64,000 bases of DNA from Glandiceps talaboti (GCF_964340395.1 NC_135549.1:3354501-3418500), one strand, 5' to 3'; counted from the first letter of the stretch, positions 11,194-25,452 are shown. Numbers and translations: made by a program. The notes: generated by a model not told the origin, from the letters alone.

Positions 11194-12801
11194 CTAACAC
11201 AGCTTTTTCGGAATCAAAATACACATGTACTCATTTTGTTTCCATTAATTCAACCCATCAACAAATGAAAATCACAACGTGTCCCATAAATTTGGTTTAC
11301 TAAGGCTTCTGAGCAGTGGCAGATACATGTTCCGGTAGCAAGTTCAGTGTTTCGCACACGTCAGAGAGTATGTCAGAGTAGAGGTCACGACAGTGACGGT
11401 AGACAAAACATGTGACGAGAGACGTCCATTTCGACGTCTCATCTACTCCCTCTAAGGTTTCAATTTGTAGATTAAGTTTATCAAAGTTGATCTTTTTGTT
11501 GCATTTTTTATTTTAACAATAGAACTGCGCGTTGTCACTGTATCTTATATGATGTCAACAAAACCTTCCCTTACGCAGTCAGTATAATTCTTGTGGGATA
11601 GACGTCACTGCGCGCCTGGCCCGGTCCGGCCGTGGACTTTAATAGATAATGTTGATGTCTGCCGTAAAATGAATGCGCCAAAGCGATGTAAGGTGGGAAA
11701 ATTATTGCGTCATTTGTAATTTTAGGGGGCCAATGTCGCAAGGTCGCGGCCTCGGCAGAACTGGTCTAAGACGCCATGAGGAACCTTACAATTTTGCTGT
11801 GCTCAGGGGTCGGTCGGAAATATAAAAAAATTCTGATGTCGGAGCTGCAAATTAGGGTCGGTCGGGAGATGAGAAACAGAAAAATAAAAAGGGCCGCCCT
11901 AATGTAAGCAGCCGAGGTCTGAGCCTACTTCTGTGAGAATCGAACATGACAAACGAAACTATTCTTCTTAAATATCAAATTAGTACAAATATTGTGTACC
12001 TTTTGAAGCAGTTGAAAGAAAAGAATGTTATGTCTAATTTTGAAAAGCAACTAATAGTAACACATACGGTCTTTTGTTTGGTAAAGAAAGCTATTATAAT
12101 GCTTCCTGTAATGATTATATGTAATAATGAAAAATAATGGTGGTTATTGAATGTCTGTGGCATCATATTCCCGTCCATTGTGACGCCTTTGATTAGCATA
12201 ACGCGACACGAACAGAACAGCTATTTCTAAGGGCAACCAAGATGTATGGAATAATAGCTATGAACTCATTACTTTGAATGACGCAATAAATGTGTAGATA
12301 TATATTAGGTTATAGTATTCACTTAATGGAACGTGTTTGCCAGCAGCTGGAATTCTCACAGACTGTCATACTTATCAATAGCAGAAAAAATATTAATATA
12401 CATGTACATAGGTCATTTATTGCAGTCCATGGCCTTCAGTCAAAAATATAATTATTACATTACTGCATTCATGAGTTATAGGTTTCTGCTACAAATTGCC
12501 TGCCTCTTTCCTAAAACAAAGTGCATGAAAGAGAAATAGTGCTAGTTTTCTGCAATGAGTTTTCGTCGTCAGCACTATTAGTCCTGTTTAGCTCTTCATA
12601 AGATTGAAGAAATTCATCCTCCACTTCTCCTATGTCAAGATTGTACAAATACAATCTTGTCTGTCAATACTATTTTTCCCCCAAACATTAAAATGGTTGT
12701 TATATTTGTAGTTAAATATATATATATTACTGCATAAATTGTTCTGCATGATTGTTTAGGTACCCATACAACTCCACTCATCAAATATTCTGATGACTCT
12801 G
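11194..12801. other. Non-coding stretch with a GC-richer patch
   Basis: No gene is supported. 11600-11910 is richer in GC and CpG, with repeated GGGTCGGTCGG and GGCCGCGG-like words, and may be a diverged repeat or a small CpG patch. A short hairpin, GAGACGTC...GACGTCTC, lies at about 11420-11441. The remainder is AT-rich. Confidence 0.45.
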
Positions 12802-13390
12802 AACTACTTAGATTTGAATGTTAAGAAAACTAAAGAGATGGTTATCGACTTCAGGAAGGACCCTAGGTCAGTGCCCGACCTTTTCATTGACTGAATATAG
12901 ATATTTAGGTACAATCTTGGATAATAAGTTAAATTTCAAGGCCAACACAGATTTCATTCACAAGAAATGTCAATCTAGAGTTTACTGTCTACAACAATTG
13001 AGGGCCCTAAATGTAAATGCCAAGGTATTGCAGACATTATATCGGAGTTTTATTGAGCCAGTTTTAACATTTCTTTTTTGTGCTGGTTGAGTAGTATCGG
13101 GACTACCTACAAGAATATCTTGAACAAGATTGTAAATGTGTGTAGTAAAGTAGTGGGCGAAAAGCAGACTGATTTGAATGAATTGTTTACATCTTGTGTA
13201 CAAAAAAAGCTAGGAGAATGGTAAATGACAAAGGCCACATTATGTCCCAGCACTTTGAACTTCTGCCATCAGAGAGATGATTTCGTATCCCAAAATTCAG
13301 AACAGTCAGAACCAAATCAAGTTTTGTGCCCACTTCAATAAGACTTTTAAACCAAACTAAGTGGTTGTATTTTAAAGATATCATTGCTTT
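12802..13390 (+). mobile_element. Decayed LINE 3' coding end (L2/CR1-like reverse transcriptase)
   Basis: Three frames give consecutive pieces of a LINE reverse transcriptase C-terminal region. First comes NVKKTKEMVIDFRKDP (12802-12890). Then EYRYLGTILDNKLNFKANTD, followed by RVYCLQQLRALNV and LYRSFIEPVLTF (about 12890-13085). Last, after frameshifts, come LNKIVNVCSKVVGEKQTDLNEL, a block ending ELLPSERGFRIPKFRTVRTK, and SFVPTSIRLLNQT (about 13120-13360). The YLG(T)xLDxKLxW/F block, the 'K..VIDFR' lead-in and the terminal SF(V/I)PTxIRLLN are typical of L2/CR1/Rex-type elements. Upstream polymerase motifs are absent. Internal stops and frameshifts show it is dead. Confidence 0.85.
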
Positions 13391-14814
13391 GTTTTTTTTA
13401 TTTTATCTGATCTACAGAGGTCAAAGATCACATTTCATTTTAAAGACATAAACAGTGTGTACATTTTGTTTTGCATTTATTGTATCTTTATTTTAATGTG
13501 TTTAATGTATGGATCCACGTCACCGTAATTTCTCTACGTGAGATAATCTTGTATAAATGGGAAACGTTAATACCGACTTAATGTAAGTTCCTGGCCGCAT
13601 GTAATCACATGCAACCTTTCCTGTCATTTTACCTTGAGGTTTTTTTTTACAGATAGCTTAATAGATGGATGTGTTTTCAGAATGTTATCCGTAAGTCAGC
13701 ATTCCAATGACGACAGTGACAACAAATAAGATCTCGTTCATGAAGACCCACAGAGTGTTGTCGTGGGAGTAGATTATTTCAACATCAAATGTTGAATTTC
13801 AAGACTCAACGGCAGATGTTCGTTTGACAAGCTACTTGTAAGAGACACAAACTAGCATGGATTTCGCTTTTTCAAAACCACGTCTGCCTTTGTTATAATT
13901 GAAAGTGGAGAAGAATATTTCGGTAGGCTTGTTATAACAATCATCACTGATCTTCTTTTGAGGTTACTCATTTTTCCTATAATGTCTTTTCTTGCAATCA
14001 ATAGAGATGATTTTGGATATCCTACATTATTTCTGTGATATGTATCGAAACACCTTGATGTTCTCGTTCAAAGTTTTTGCTTTCTGTATTACAGGAACGA
14101 ATATTACGATGTGAAAAGTAATCAAAGCAAGAGATGATATTGGATAGTAACCAAACTGCCTTATGGCCATGCCGAAAATAATTATAAGAGAAGTAAAATG
14201 ATTTTAAAACATGATAGATTTTTAAAGGGTCACATCTCATATATGTAACAATTATTTCACAGCCGGCTGCCTACGGTGTCAATCTGCCTCCTGTAAGGGC
14301 CAAACATTTAGAATATTGTTGTTCATGCCTTGTCAAAAAGGAAAAATCTGCCCTACCAAAATTGTATATCCATTAGTTACTGCGTTAATAAAATGTATTG
14401 GAGGGAACTCTAAAATCTGTAACATTCAGGCTATTTGCCTAGTGGCTTGGCCAGTTTATGGCACTTACAGTTTATTGCGTTCAATCTCTCATACCATACG
14501 CCCAGCCTCTGGGCGAATAATGCCGAAATTGTTGTTATTCGCCCAGCGAATAGCCTTTGACAAACTGTGATCGTTGGATTAGTTTTGAACAGCAAGAAGT
14601 ACTAAAAATCAATTTTGATTGAGAATGAAGTAGTGAAGAGGTCGTTGAATTTGTCTTGGCGAATTCCCTGACAAGATTGCCCACAGATGCGATCCAATTT
14701 TTGTGGTATTGAATGCCTAGCGTGCACGTGCAACATTTATAAATCGTTGGGTCAATATTCAAATTAGCATAGGTCACACTGTACCAAGATTTCTGGACAT
14801 TTGAAACGTGGCGG
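13391..14814. other. Non-coding stretch with one hairpin
   Basis: I see no gene. A clear stem-loop with arms GGGCGAATAA and TTATTCGCCC lies at about 14513-14545, next to a related GCCCAGCCTCTGGGC palindrome (about 14501). Together they suggest a worn short inverted-repeat element. Confidence 0.5.
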
Positions 14815-15060
14815 ACTAATTACCGAAAACATATATGCAAATAACTAATTCAAACTAAAAGCTACTTCATAAATATTTACAGGGCAGATGCGTTCTGGGA
14901 TCACAAATGTATATTTTAAATTATGTAGAATTTGAAGCTTGCATTGCATTCTGTAGATATAGTATAATTACTGAAAATTGTTAATTATTCAAATATTCAT
15001 TATTATTCATAGGATGTTTACCAAATTCAGTTCTTGTTGTTACCATAAGGAATATATATA
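14815..15060. repeat. Octamer-bearing modular dispersed repeat, partial copy
   Basis: Contains CTAATTACCGAAAAC...ATGCAAATAACT (octamer at 14835-14842), then AATTTGAAGCTTGCATTCTG...GATATAGTATAATTACTGAAA. The same order of words appears in the units at 46930-47660 and 49100-49602. About one and a half units are present, followed by a GACAGACAGACA tail at about 15110. Confidence 0.6.
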
Positions 15061-18000
15061 GCAAGTTTCATTACTATTGATGAAGTGTTTTTTTAGATAT
15101 CATGTCCACAGACAGACAGACAAACAGACACACAGAAATATTCAATTCAACTCTTATAATAGTTGCCTTATAATTTTTGTACGTGATGTTTATCAGCAGT
15201 TGTATAAAGAGGTCAATGCTACGACGGATTTCACCAACCTTTGTTGAAATGTCAATGGAAATACAAATGTCTTTTCAGAACAAAAGTTCACCATTGCCCT
15301 CGAGTCAAAACTCAATATGGAAATAATTACCAGATTTATCAAGGTTCAGCATTTAGATGCCATACGTTACATAAAAGTATCTTGGTCGTGATTGTCGTGA
15401 GTTGTACATAGGAAACAAACACCTTCTGGTTTATTTTGAGTTTTTATTTTCTTAGCAAATGTGATGAATTCTACATCTGATTCATAATCTTCAAGGTTTG
15501 GTTTTCTTGTTCAAAACTTAAACTTTGCAAGTGAAATACTGTAAAAACAATAATTGTTATCCAAGGGTTTTGAAATTTTACATTTTTACTAGCAAAACTA
15601 TCAAAAAAAGTGTAAAAAAATAAAAAAATAAAAAAACAAGCGACCTATCGGTCAGAATAGCTCCACTGTTATTTTTAGTTTTTATTTTGGTAGCGATGTA
15701 ATAAAGTGGTTAGTGGTTTCATATGATGTCTCAAACACATTTTACACAGAAAGTTGGTAAAATATTGTTCTTTTATACCATGGTCACCATTTTATAAAAA
15801 AATTTACCGTTATGAAAATTACACAAAATCTCAGAAAAATAATGACTGGGAAATGCACACACACACACACAAAGGATTTTTGAGGTTGGCTATAAATAAT
15901 TCCAGTGTTTTACAGCTTCAACCCTGGAAAATTTTAATAATGAATGAAATAAACTAGGGATCTAAAATAATTTTGAGGCAAATCGAATTTCAATTTTCTA
16001 ATAAATTTACCAAAAACACTGTCCATAAGCTTAATTGTCAACAACATTCAACTTGTAGTAGACATAACATCATCTAATATTTAAATTTACGGAGTGTCTT
16101 GTGACCGGCGCCTGTCAGCAGACTCGGCCATTTTTTTTCATCATTCCATTGTATTTAAACCTTGTACTTGACATTTCGGGGGAAAGATGCGCAAAACATA
16201 ATGCAAAGTCTGAAGCCAAATTAAAGTTGTAATTATTTTGATTATTTTTACTTGCCAAATATTTGCATTTTGGAAATGGCAAGACATGTTCATGTCGTTT
16301 ACATCACAGATAACTAACACTAGTTATCTGTGTTTACATGTAAACTGTCGGCCAATAAACAAAGTTTGGTCGATTCATTGTACGTATTGCTCTTCGCCGC
16401 ACGCCTATGGCCTAGGCATGCCTTGCCTTGCTTACGCGAGTTGTCTTCATTCTAGTTCACTGTCACTCCAAATTGCACGACAATATAGAAATAATCACAA
16501 GTTACATGTTATCTGAAAACATCAAACTTTTATAGTGGGTCTGAAGTGTGATTTTAGTGAGTACCAAGAACTCCTAGCTGCTTGCTGTGGAAAATCGCCC
16601 TGTCAAACGAGGCCAGCTTCAACTTCTGGGTCAAATCAGTCGTTTTCTACCAAAAAGTCTTGAACGGACCATTACACAATGATCCTACTAAATTTACTTG
16701 CCATAGTTATTTAAAACACATAAAAATCCACCTTTTTGTGAAATTTGTAAACTTTCCGGTCCGTATTGAGGAAACTATGAGCGAAAAACCTGGGTCGAAA
16801 TTTCAGGGCCTCAAGTATGCGTCCCGAATTCGTCGGAAAATCGGTATTCCTAAATGTAATGCCAACATTTATTTTGCTGGCACGAAAGAAGAGATGTCAT
16901 TTGAGGTTTAGGCATTTACTGTATCTAAAATGGTGGACTCTAGTGAAAGTTACGGCGAGTTGAAAATACCCAAAAATAAGGCCCGTGAGCAGCCATTCAA
17001 AGTGTAATGGTCGCTATCTGGAGGATAGATTGTATGCAAATGAGGGTATTGCGGACTGGCTGATTATGTAGTAGGGGTGTAGAATTTGGATTTGAAGTTT
17101 ACAACCCTGTTTCGAACAAACACTTGTCATTTGGGCGCACAATGCGTAGAATTATGACTATGGCACATATTACATTGCTTGTTTGACGTCAATAGTGTCT
17201 TTTGAAAAGTGGCAGTTTACTTAAAGTCTCGTGGACTGATTTCCAATATGGCGTCGGTCACAATGTTCGTTAACATATTAATTTTTTTGTTAAATTACAA
17301 AAAAAAATCATAAAAAATAGAAAAGAAGATATGCTGACTTGAAATTAACAAATCTGAGTAAGCTACCCTCTGCGCATCAACACACCAGATATCAAAGCAA
17401 TATGAACAAATCTGAATAGCCTCCCCCAGGGAACATGCACACCAAATATCGAAGTATTCTGACTGTCACTTTCGGAGAAGATGATGAAAATATAAAAAGT
17501 TGACCAATGATTCACCTATAGTATACACTATACCTCTATACCCACCTATACCTAAAGCTACGCTCTCAGTTTTCGCTGACAGCGAAGCTAAAAAAAATAG
17601 ATCAGAGGTTTTTAAAAGCACATCAAATCAGTTTGATTGAACTCCCTTCCTCCCTCAACCAAACTAAATCGTTGAAATTCGCCTTTCTTTGTTCATAAAG
17701 TAATCTCAGATAATATCAGTCAATATTCTTTTCGTGAATCCTCTGACATTTGAGAAGATTTATTAGATAATCCATTCATTCATTCGGAGGTAATACCACA
17801 AGGGATTGAAAACTTATCGACTAATTGTAGCACTCAATTTTTGCAAATTGTAAGAGATGATGTCATTTTTGTAACACGTAAATCCCCAGTACTGACGTCT
17901 CCGTATCGAATTTCACCAAATTGATTGCTATATATGTGTCCATATCCTGATAGACGTGTGTTCGTCGTGTATTCCGGCATAAGATTTTACGTTATTAAGA

Positions 18001-18518
18001 ATTGTTTGGTGTAAGCTAATGATGAAAAGCTATGTGATGTTTCTTTATTATGAATACGACGGTGTTTCTCAGTCTAGCGATGTGACATTTCAATTCACAA
18101 ACATTTAAGGTGAGGATTTAACTGTCGCAAATAATCCCGTGCCTATTCATATTAGTAATTTCTTGGCATTTACGAGATTTCTGACATTGTCAAAGGTTGT
18201 TGTACACGTATAAGGTTTGTGTTTGGCTAATTGACAAGATTTACTGGTAGTATATACGCAACTTTATTAGAGGTCGCAATCCCAGTAAAACTGCACCAAA
18301 AAGAAGACATCGACCATTCATTCTCATGTTATTCAAGCTCTTATTTGAATGAAAATAAAATGACGGGCACATATAGGAGCAAGATTTATTACCGCTTTGT
18401 ACTGGAATGGTCTAGATAATATAAAATTGCACAAAGCATCGACATCATTTATTGCTAACTTAAATGGACATGGTCCTGAGTTATTTTGGCTTGATATGAG
18501 ATGAAGTGCCTTTATACA
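15061..18518. other. Non-coding AT-rich stretch
   Basis: No supportable gene. The longest non-repeat frame (16582-16911, plus, 109 codons) has no recognisable motif or convincing splice context. A diverged tandem pair of about 60 bp (AACAAATCTGA...CACACCA(G/A)ATATC) lies at 17348-17460. A small inverted repeat (CGCTCTCAGTTTTCGCTGACAGCG) lies near 17560. Confidence 0.5.
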
Positions 18519-19505
18519 GTTACTTACATACTCAGATGTCATCTACATTTACTTACTATAACATACTCAGTTATCACGACACTTACTTACTATAACATAC
18601 CAAGTTATCACAATATTTACTTACTATAACATACTCAGTTATCACTACATTTACTTACTATAACATACTCAGTTATCACGACACTTCCTTACTATAACAT
18701 ACTCAGTTATCATTATATTTACTTACTATAACATACCAAGTTATCACTATATTTACTTACTATAACATACTCAGTTATCATTATATTTACTTACTATAAC
18801 ATACCAAGTTATCACTATATTTACTTACTATAACATACTCAGTTATCACTATATTTACTTACTATAACATACTCAGTTATCACTATATTTACTTACCATA
18901 ACATACCAAGTTATCACTATATTTACTTACTATAACACACTCAGTTATCACTATATTTACTTACTATAACATACTCAGTTATCACTATATTTCCTTACTA
19001 TAACATACTCAGTTATCACTATATTTACTTACTATAACATACTCAGTTATCACTATATTTACTTACTATAACATACTCAGTTGTCACTATATTTACTTAC
19101 TATAACATACTCAGTTATCACTATATTTACTTACTATAACATACTCAGTTATCACTATATTTACTTACTATAACATACTCAGTCATCACTACATTTACTT
19201 ACTATAACATACTCAGATATCACTATATTTACTTACTATAACATACTCAGTCATCACTACATTTACTTACTATAACATACTCAGATATCACTATATTTAC
19301 TTACTATAACATACTCAGTTATCACTATATTTACTTACTATAACATACTCAGTCATCACTACATTTACTTACTATAACATAGCCGGTCATCATCACTACA
19401 TTTACTTACAGTAACATACCCGGTCATCATCCCTACACTTACTTACAGTAATTTACCCGGTCATCATCCTTACATTTACATACAGTAACATGCTCAGTTG
19501 TCATT
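18519..19505. repeat. Minisatellite, 34-bp unit, about 28-29 copies
   Basis: The unit is CACTATATTTACTTACTATA followed by ACATACTCAGTTAT. Variants ACCAAG in place of ACTCAG are interspersed in the left third. Central units are nearly identical. The right edge (19380-19500) is strongly diverged and slightly longer (CCGGTCATCATC variants), the usual pattern when the core is homogenised and the edges decay. Confidence 0.95.
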
Positions 19506-21833
19506 AAATGACTGCCAGAACCCCTGACCCTACATGTCAGTAGTATATGAATTAGTCGAGCGGTGAAAATCAGAATGTCTTTAAATATTTGCGTCAACTC
19601 AATTTGATAACCTGGGGATACACAATAGTTGAGATAATCCATTACTGATAGTCCGCGAAAAATATAATAAATGACCTTTCATTGTAGAATTACCGCTATA
19701 AATGTAGCGCTTTCACTTCAGCATTAGAGTATGTGGCGTGGAAATAGCACTTACAACTCGTATTAACGTCAAAAATCTACTGAAGTTTATGTAATATGTT
19801 AAACCCCCAAGCGTAAATCTTGCAGATAGAGGATGTCAAATACACATAACCATTGAATGCATTCATTTCATCAATATGTATGGTTAGTTATATATACACC
19901 TTGATATAATAGAGTGGAAGGTAAAATATTTAATATCATTCATGTTTAATTATAATGTAAAGTTATACGAATGTGTGTTATATTGATATATTAAAATATT
20001 AACGATATAAACGGCGATCTTACTGTTTATGTTTTAACAGAGCTGATCGTGAAACTATTGACCGTTCTGACTTGTAGTTGCTGAAATTGCTCATAATGTC
20101 ATTACATTGAATATGCTGAACGAGTCTCGCTCTTGACAACCTTCAGATATCTACCAAGTAATGTAAGTATCGGATTCTCTTGTAGAAGATGTGAATAAAG
20201 CCATGCATACTCACTCTATCTTAGTGGCGATACTAATTCGTAAACTCTTCGGAAATAAACAAATATTCTGATGGCCATAATACTGGTGACGTATCGTTGT
20301 CGCAGTCATGTCGGACTCTGACTTTGTGACTCATTTGAAGATAAGCGTTCCACAGCTCACTATTTTGAGCAAAGTCGTAGGTTACATTCAGGGACATGCC
20401 TGTCAAATCTTTAAGTCCATTTGTGCAACTTCTTTTTGTCTAGCACGGCTACGGCTGCCCTTCACATACCCTTGAACAATAAATAATATTTTCAACTTGT
20501 CTCCTCTTCTTCAAACATGGCCAAATACTGCAGTATCACACGCTGTAGAAACGTTATAGCGTCCTGTTTTAATTGTTTCGTTATGGTACGTACCCATAAC
20601 AAGAATAATTGTGAAGTCAAATGTAGTTATTATTTCATATACCACACGGACACAAATCTATAAATGTAGAAATCCTACAGATAGCCAGATAGATATTATT
20701 TTATTATAGTGACACAGTTTCACATACATAAGTACATAAGTACATACGTACATACAGTAAAGCAAAATTCTTTGCAAAATACAAGCAGTAATTATTGTGA
20801 AACCCCAGCCAAGTAGTTGGCTTATGGGTCACTCGTACCCAAAGAAGTCTTCACGTGTGGTCTTCAAGAAAATATGAATCAAAAGTATCTCTAAGTAGCT
20901 ACTCACTCATTCCATTAAATACAGACTAGTTATTTATAAAATGTGCTATGATTCTAAATCATACTACAACGTTTGGATATTTCTACAAACACAGAAGCAT
21001 TTTCTCACTACAAACTAAAAGTATTTTTATTCTATATTTTCACAATCTAAGTTCGTGAAAAGTTTAATTTGATTAAATTTATTGACACATTTTTTTTAAT
21101 AGTTCGCAAGTGAATCTCATGTTCCTGTTCTTTATGCCACATTTAGTTCTAAAAATATTTTAATACTTTACGTTGGCATTTTACATGACTCATAGTTCGC
21201 GCAAATAACTATGCTAGGGAGGCATAAGTACATAACAGACTTTCAATTTATCAAAATCATCTGAATCCTGTGGTAATAATTCTAGAGTTGTATATGTCAG
21301 ATGTATGATCACAAAAAGTTACTGATGAGCTCATAAATAAAATATCCATCACAAAAAGGACCCGAGGCAAAACATAAGAGATAAAAACAGATATCACATG
21401 ATATATAACGTACTGCAAGATCAGTCAGATCGTGATTACGCTCAAACCATATTGTGAGACTGAGATTTCGACTTCTACGCCTTTGCGTGTAAATTAAAAG
21501 TAAAACCAGATTGTACTTCAAATGTTCTGAAAAGTCAAATGGAATTTCCCAGAACCATCCGTATACAAGGATATGCATCAACTGTAACTATATAGTTTTA
21601 AGTGCCATGTGTTATTGTAAATAAACGGCATGTTCGAGCCTATGTCAAATATTGAGGACATTGAAGACATTGGGTCACGGCTTTAACCTTTGCTATATCA
21701 TCGGTTGGTGTTCCCTAGGCATTCTTTAAGTCGTGAATATTTCGAGGTTTTACAGATTTCATATTGTACAATACAAATTATTAAAGTGATGGAAATACTA
21801 AGTCTTCTTCTTATAACCCTGATTAGAGTCTTT
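19506..21833. other. Non-coding AT-rich stretch
   Basis: I see no gene, structured RNA or delimitable repeat. A short run of TACATAAG/TACATACG words lies near 20725-20757. Confidence 0.5.
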
Positions 21834-22034
21834 TACACTTTTTGTTATAAAACCTTAGCATTTGGGTGTTTGAGACACACATAATTCTTGTTTGAGACAC
21901 ACACAATCCTTGTTTGAGACACACTGAATCCTGGTCATAAGAGCTTAACATTTGATGTTTTATGCTACAATTTACTCTAAAACAGAACACATCAAAAGAT
22001 GCGTTAGTCGGAGGTGACTTCTTCAAAACATCCA
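21834..22034 (-). mobile_element. Nested-palindrome TIR transposon, truncated end fragment (copy 4)
   Basis: It begins TACACTTTTTGTTATAAAAC, carries two GAGACACACACAAT-type repeats, one core module and ACATCAAAAGATGCGTTAG, and stops at GGTGACTTCTTCAAAACATC. It matches the left end of the copy at 37887. The internal part and the other end are missing. A long TACA microsatellite starts 54 bp downstream. Confidence 0.85.
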
Positions 22035-22087
22035 TTTATTGTTCACGTGGATTTTCATTTTATTTAATGAAACATGTAATAACTAGT

Positions 22088-22178
22088 ATACATACATACA
22101 TACATACATACATACATACATACATACATACATACACACACACACATACATACATACATACATACATACATACATACA

Positions 22179-22210
<32 letters not shown>

Positions 22211-22381
22211 CACACATACATACATACATACATACATACATACATACATACATACATACATACTATACATACATACATACATACATACATACATACACAG
22301 ACACATGCATACATACATACATACATACATACATACATACATACATACATACATACATACATACATACATACATACATACA
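22088..22381. repeat. (CATA)n tetranucleotide microsatellite, about 290 bp
   Basis: Long CATA array interrupted by short CACA and TATA variants. Frames of 114-140 codons on both strands are simple-repeat artefacts. Confidence 0.97.
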
Positions 22382-24780
22382 TGATCGTTGTATAGAATAG
22401 TCACAACTGATGTAACATCTTTTGTTTTTACATTGATTCAACATAATTACGCAATTCACAGTCATAACAACACCCTGTCATTTTCTAGCTCTCCTAAGAA
22501 CGTCACAAATTGACAAGAAAGCACAAGGAATTACACAGTTCACAAGGTACCTTTATGTTCTACGTACTTCCCCTACTTCTACACTACCCTGGTCGCATTT
22601 CCACTCGTATTTTTGCAAAAATATAGGAAGCGTATTCAAGTGTTTGTGCCCGTTGTGGGAAGTTTTCTTTAATAAGCTGAGTGGCACCATCTGTCGTTTT
22701 ATTTTCATATAATTATTCACATGGTTCTTTTTACACGTACACAATATCTAATCTGCTGGCTACTTTTCATGTAAATCTTTTTGATCTTTTGAAACGGAAC
22801 ACCTTTCTATGCCGTTATTATTCAGCTTTAGTGTTATGAAGTTCAGTCGTCACCAAGTCTTTTACCGTGACTTTGGCCACAGGCAATTGCATCATGAATG
22901 ACGACAATAACAGCCATATACTTCAAAGGCCGACGAAATTATACATGTTTGATACTTAAGAGGTTGATGACCGCAATGATAAGAAGTTGAACCCTATTTG
23001 AAAACATCTACTAAGTATCTTGAAAAGAGTATAGTTAATATATATGAACTTGGCTTTTTAGTACCACGTTTCAATAATACGTTTACCAGCTGCTGCCCCT
23101 GAGTACAACATTGCTGTATAACCACACTCCCTAGCTAGCATATTTTCATACTTGTTTTTCGCATTATGGAATAGAAAGAAGACGATTCCAAAACGAGTCA
23201 AAGAATTCGTCACTTTTATTTGTTTGATTATAGTTTGTTTTTACTTTTTAGTGTATTATGGGGTTCACTGTCATCTTTATTTGTTTGTTAGCATTTGTTA
23301 TGATAATCCTAATTATTGTTTGGTGTACTTAATTACTGATGTTTAATTGCTTGTCTGTTTATTTTCGTCATTTATCTCATTGTTCGAGATTAGATCATAG
23401 CTCGAGCTCGCGATTCACTTATTTCACGGATAAGCAGATAAACGGATACCAATTACTTGCGGCAATCGAAACACTACGTACCCCATGGTTAAATGGTGTT
23501 TTATTACACCTATACAGTAACCGTCGCTAGATCATCTAGTGAATCGATCGTAAAACGTTTATGAGAGCCACCAAATGTATCATCGTGTGCATGTACATCA
23601 GAAATCCGAGTGCTGAACGTAAAAAGTAATATTCCATATGATGAAAATATATATAAACACAGATGATTATACACTTAAGTCATGATACGTAAGCTCTGAT
23701 ACGGATCCTTGAAAGGTTACAGTTAGCGTAATCACTGGTGATATAAAGATTAGTAACGACCAATCTGATAAAAAATTCACAATTTGCAATTGATTAGAAA
23801 AGGGAATAAGAGAAAATATCATTGGGAAAATCACTCTGAAAGACAGACAATCCACTTCCAAAGTGGTGCCTAACCTCCTGTCAGTGTCACTATAAAGCAG
23901 TGATTTGTTAAAAGGGAAGTCTGTGAGACTCGATCGTATTTAGCTTACGCTTCGGTACAAGGTACACGAGAAGACGCCGTCCTCGGGAAACAGTGTCTGT
24001 TGGGGTGACGCAGTCCGTCGAGGAAACAGACCTCGCGATTAGTCAACATGATTGTGTATAACATTGCATCGGATACGACAAAATAACGTGACCATAGCAA
24101 CGGGAAAAGATGCCATTTTCAGCATTAATCGCTTAAGAGGAGACGTGAGAATAGGTACATCTACGATATATCCTTCGATTGTAAAACACATTTGCTTTGA
24201 AGACAGCTGACTGCGTTTATGGAGCTAGATATTCCATAAGGCTCAGGAATGTTACTTCATAAATTCAGAATCATTTCATTTCATTGTCAATATTCCTCAG
24301 GTTATGGCATGACATGCAACCCCTGTGTGACTTTACATGCCAGTGGTGATATAGCCTATAAAATCTCTCTGCGAGTGCTTTTATAAATATGAATTATGAG
24401 TTCTAGACAATTAAATCTTTACTTTTATTATAACGCTGCCAACCGATTGGTAACAGCAGCGCGGGCAGACCAAATTGGAATATGCATTGTACAGGAGAAC
24501 ATGTACATTAACATTGTCTTTCAAGGTATATGTACCTTTTAAAACAGTGACGTGCTAAATGATCTGGTTTATTGACCAAGTGTTATCAGTTAAAGTGCAT
24601 TACCATAAAATACCCATAACAAGTCAAATTACAATGTCAACAGATAATACAGTACAGTGTCATAATGTGTAGACAGTACTAAACTATGTGCTTTATTTAT
24701 GTTTAAGTATAACGTGTTTTATTTGTATGTACAGTAGTCAAAGCCTGACTAAATTTTATGGTCGGTTTGCTATTTATATG
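22382..24780. other. Non-coding AT-rich stretch
   Basis: No supportable gene. A somewhat GC-richer piece (23930-24130) contains CGTCC, CGCAG and CCTCGCG words, but I see no coding or promoter pattern I would defend. Confidence 0.5.
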
Positions 24781-25020
24781 GGAAAGTAAGTTTAAGTTTA
24801 AGTTTATTTTTTTTCTAAAGCGCCTTTTCTATTTAAAATATTCAAAAGCGCTGCACATAAAATACAAAAACATAAATAAGGTGAATGCAACAAAAACAAG
24901 TATACCGTTAACACCCTTAAAATGTCAAATGTTAAAAGAATAGTGAATGGTCATTAAAATTATAGACTGAGACTTGTTATAAAAGCCTTAAAAATGTCAA
25001 ATATTAAAACGAATGTAAAT
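24781..25020 (-). mobile_element. Probable LINE-type 3' tail
   Basis: Read on the minus strand, AGCGCTTTTGAA...AAGGCGCTTTAGAAAAAAAA is followed by repeated AAACTTAAACTT. The GCGCTTT...AATAAACTT arrangement, ending in a short tandem repeat, is typical of 3' ends of CR1/L2-like elements in invertebrate genomes. A similar 'AAAGCGCC' tail is at 50690. No coding part remains. A diverged repeat of CTTAAAATGTCAAATGTTAAA occurs twice inside. Confidence 0.4.
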
Positions 25021-25124
25021 GACCATAAAAATAATATAAATTTTGTACTCTGAGTCAAATAACCAAAAGTCAAAAGTACACATGCTACCCAGCCCCTTCC
25101 CCCAAACAAACCGACACTGACACA

Positions 25125-25127
25125 GGC

Positions 25128-25172
<45 letters not shown>
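25125..25172. repeat. (CAGA)n microsatellite
   Basis: About 12 tetranucleotide units. Confidence 0.95.
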
Positions 25173-25421
25173 TTACTTTCATTCAATGATTTGTGACTAT
25201 ATATTAATTTTCTTAAAGGCTTGCGATATTAGTAAAACTACTTCACAATGGCTAATCGCTCAATGTTTCGCGATGAGGCATATGTTTTTATATTACATCA
25301 TATATTGACATCAACGTCATCGCTATGCCACAATACGTTTTCATCGAAGAAATTTCAAAATTAGTAATTCATATTTTGAATTTTTATGATTTTTGTTTCG
25401 GTCATCGGTGGTTGGGTGTGT

Positions 25422-25452
<31 letters not shown>

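Noticed and set aside
16582-16911. 109-codon plus-strand frame
   Set aside because: One of the longer non-repeat frames, but it has no recognisable motif, no clear splice signals, and an amino-acid composition that fits chance.
18519-19505. CRISPR-like array
   Set aside because: There are no spacers between the 34-bp units. It is an ordinary minisatellite.
21962-22465. Frames of 114-140 codons across the CATA array
   Set aside because: Simple-repeat artefacts ([16 protein letters not shown]). Only the flanking residues are non-repetitive and they belong to a transposon fragment.
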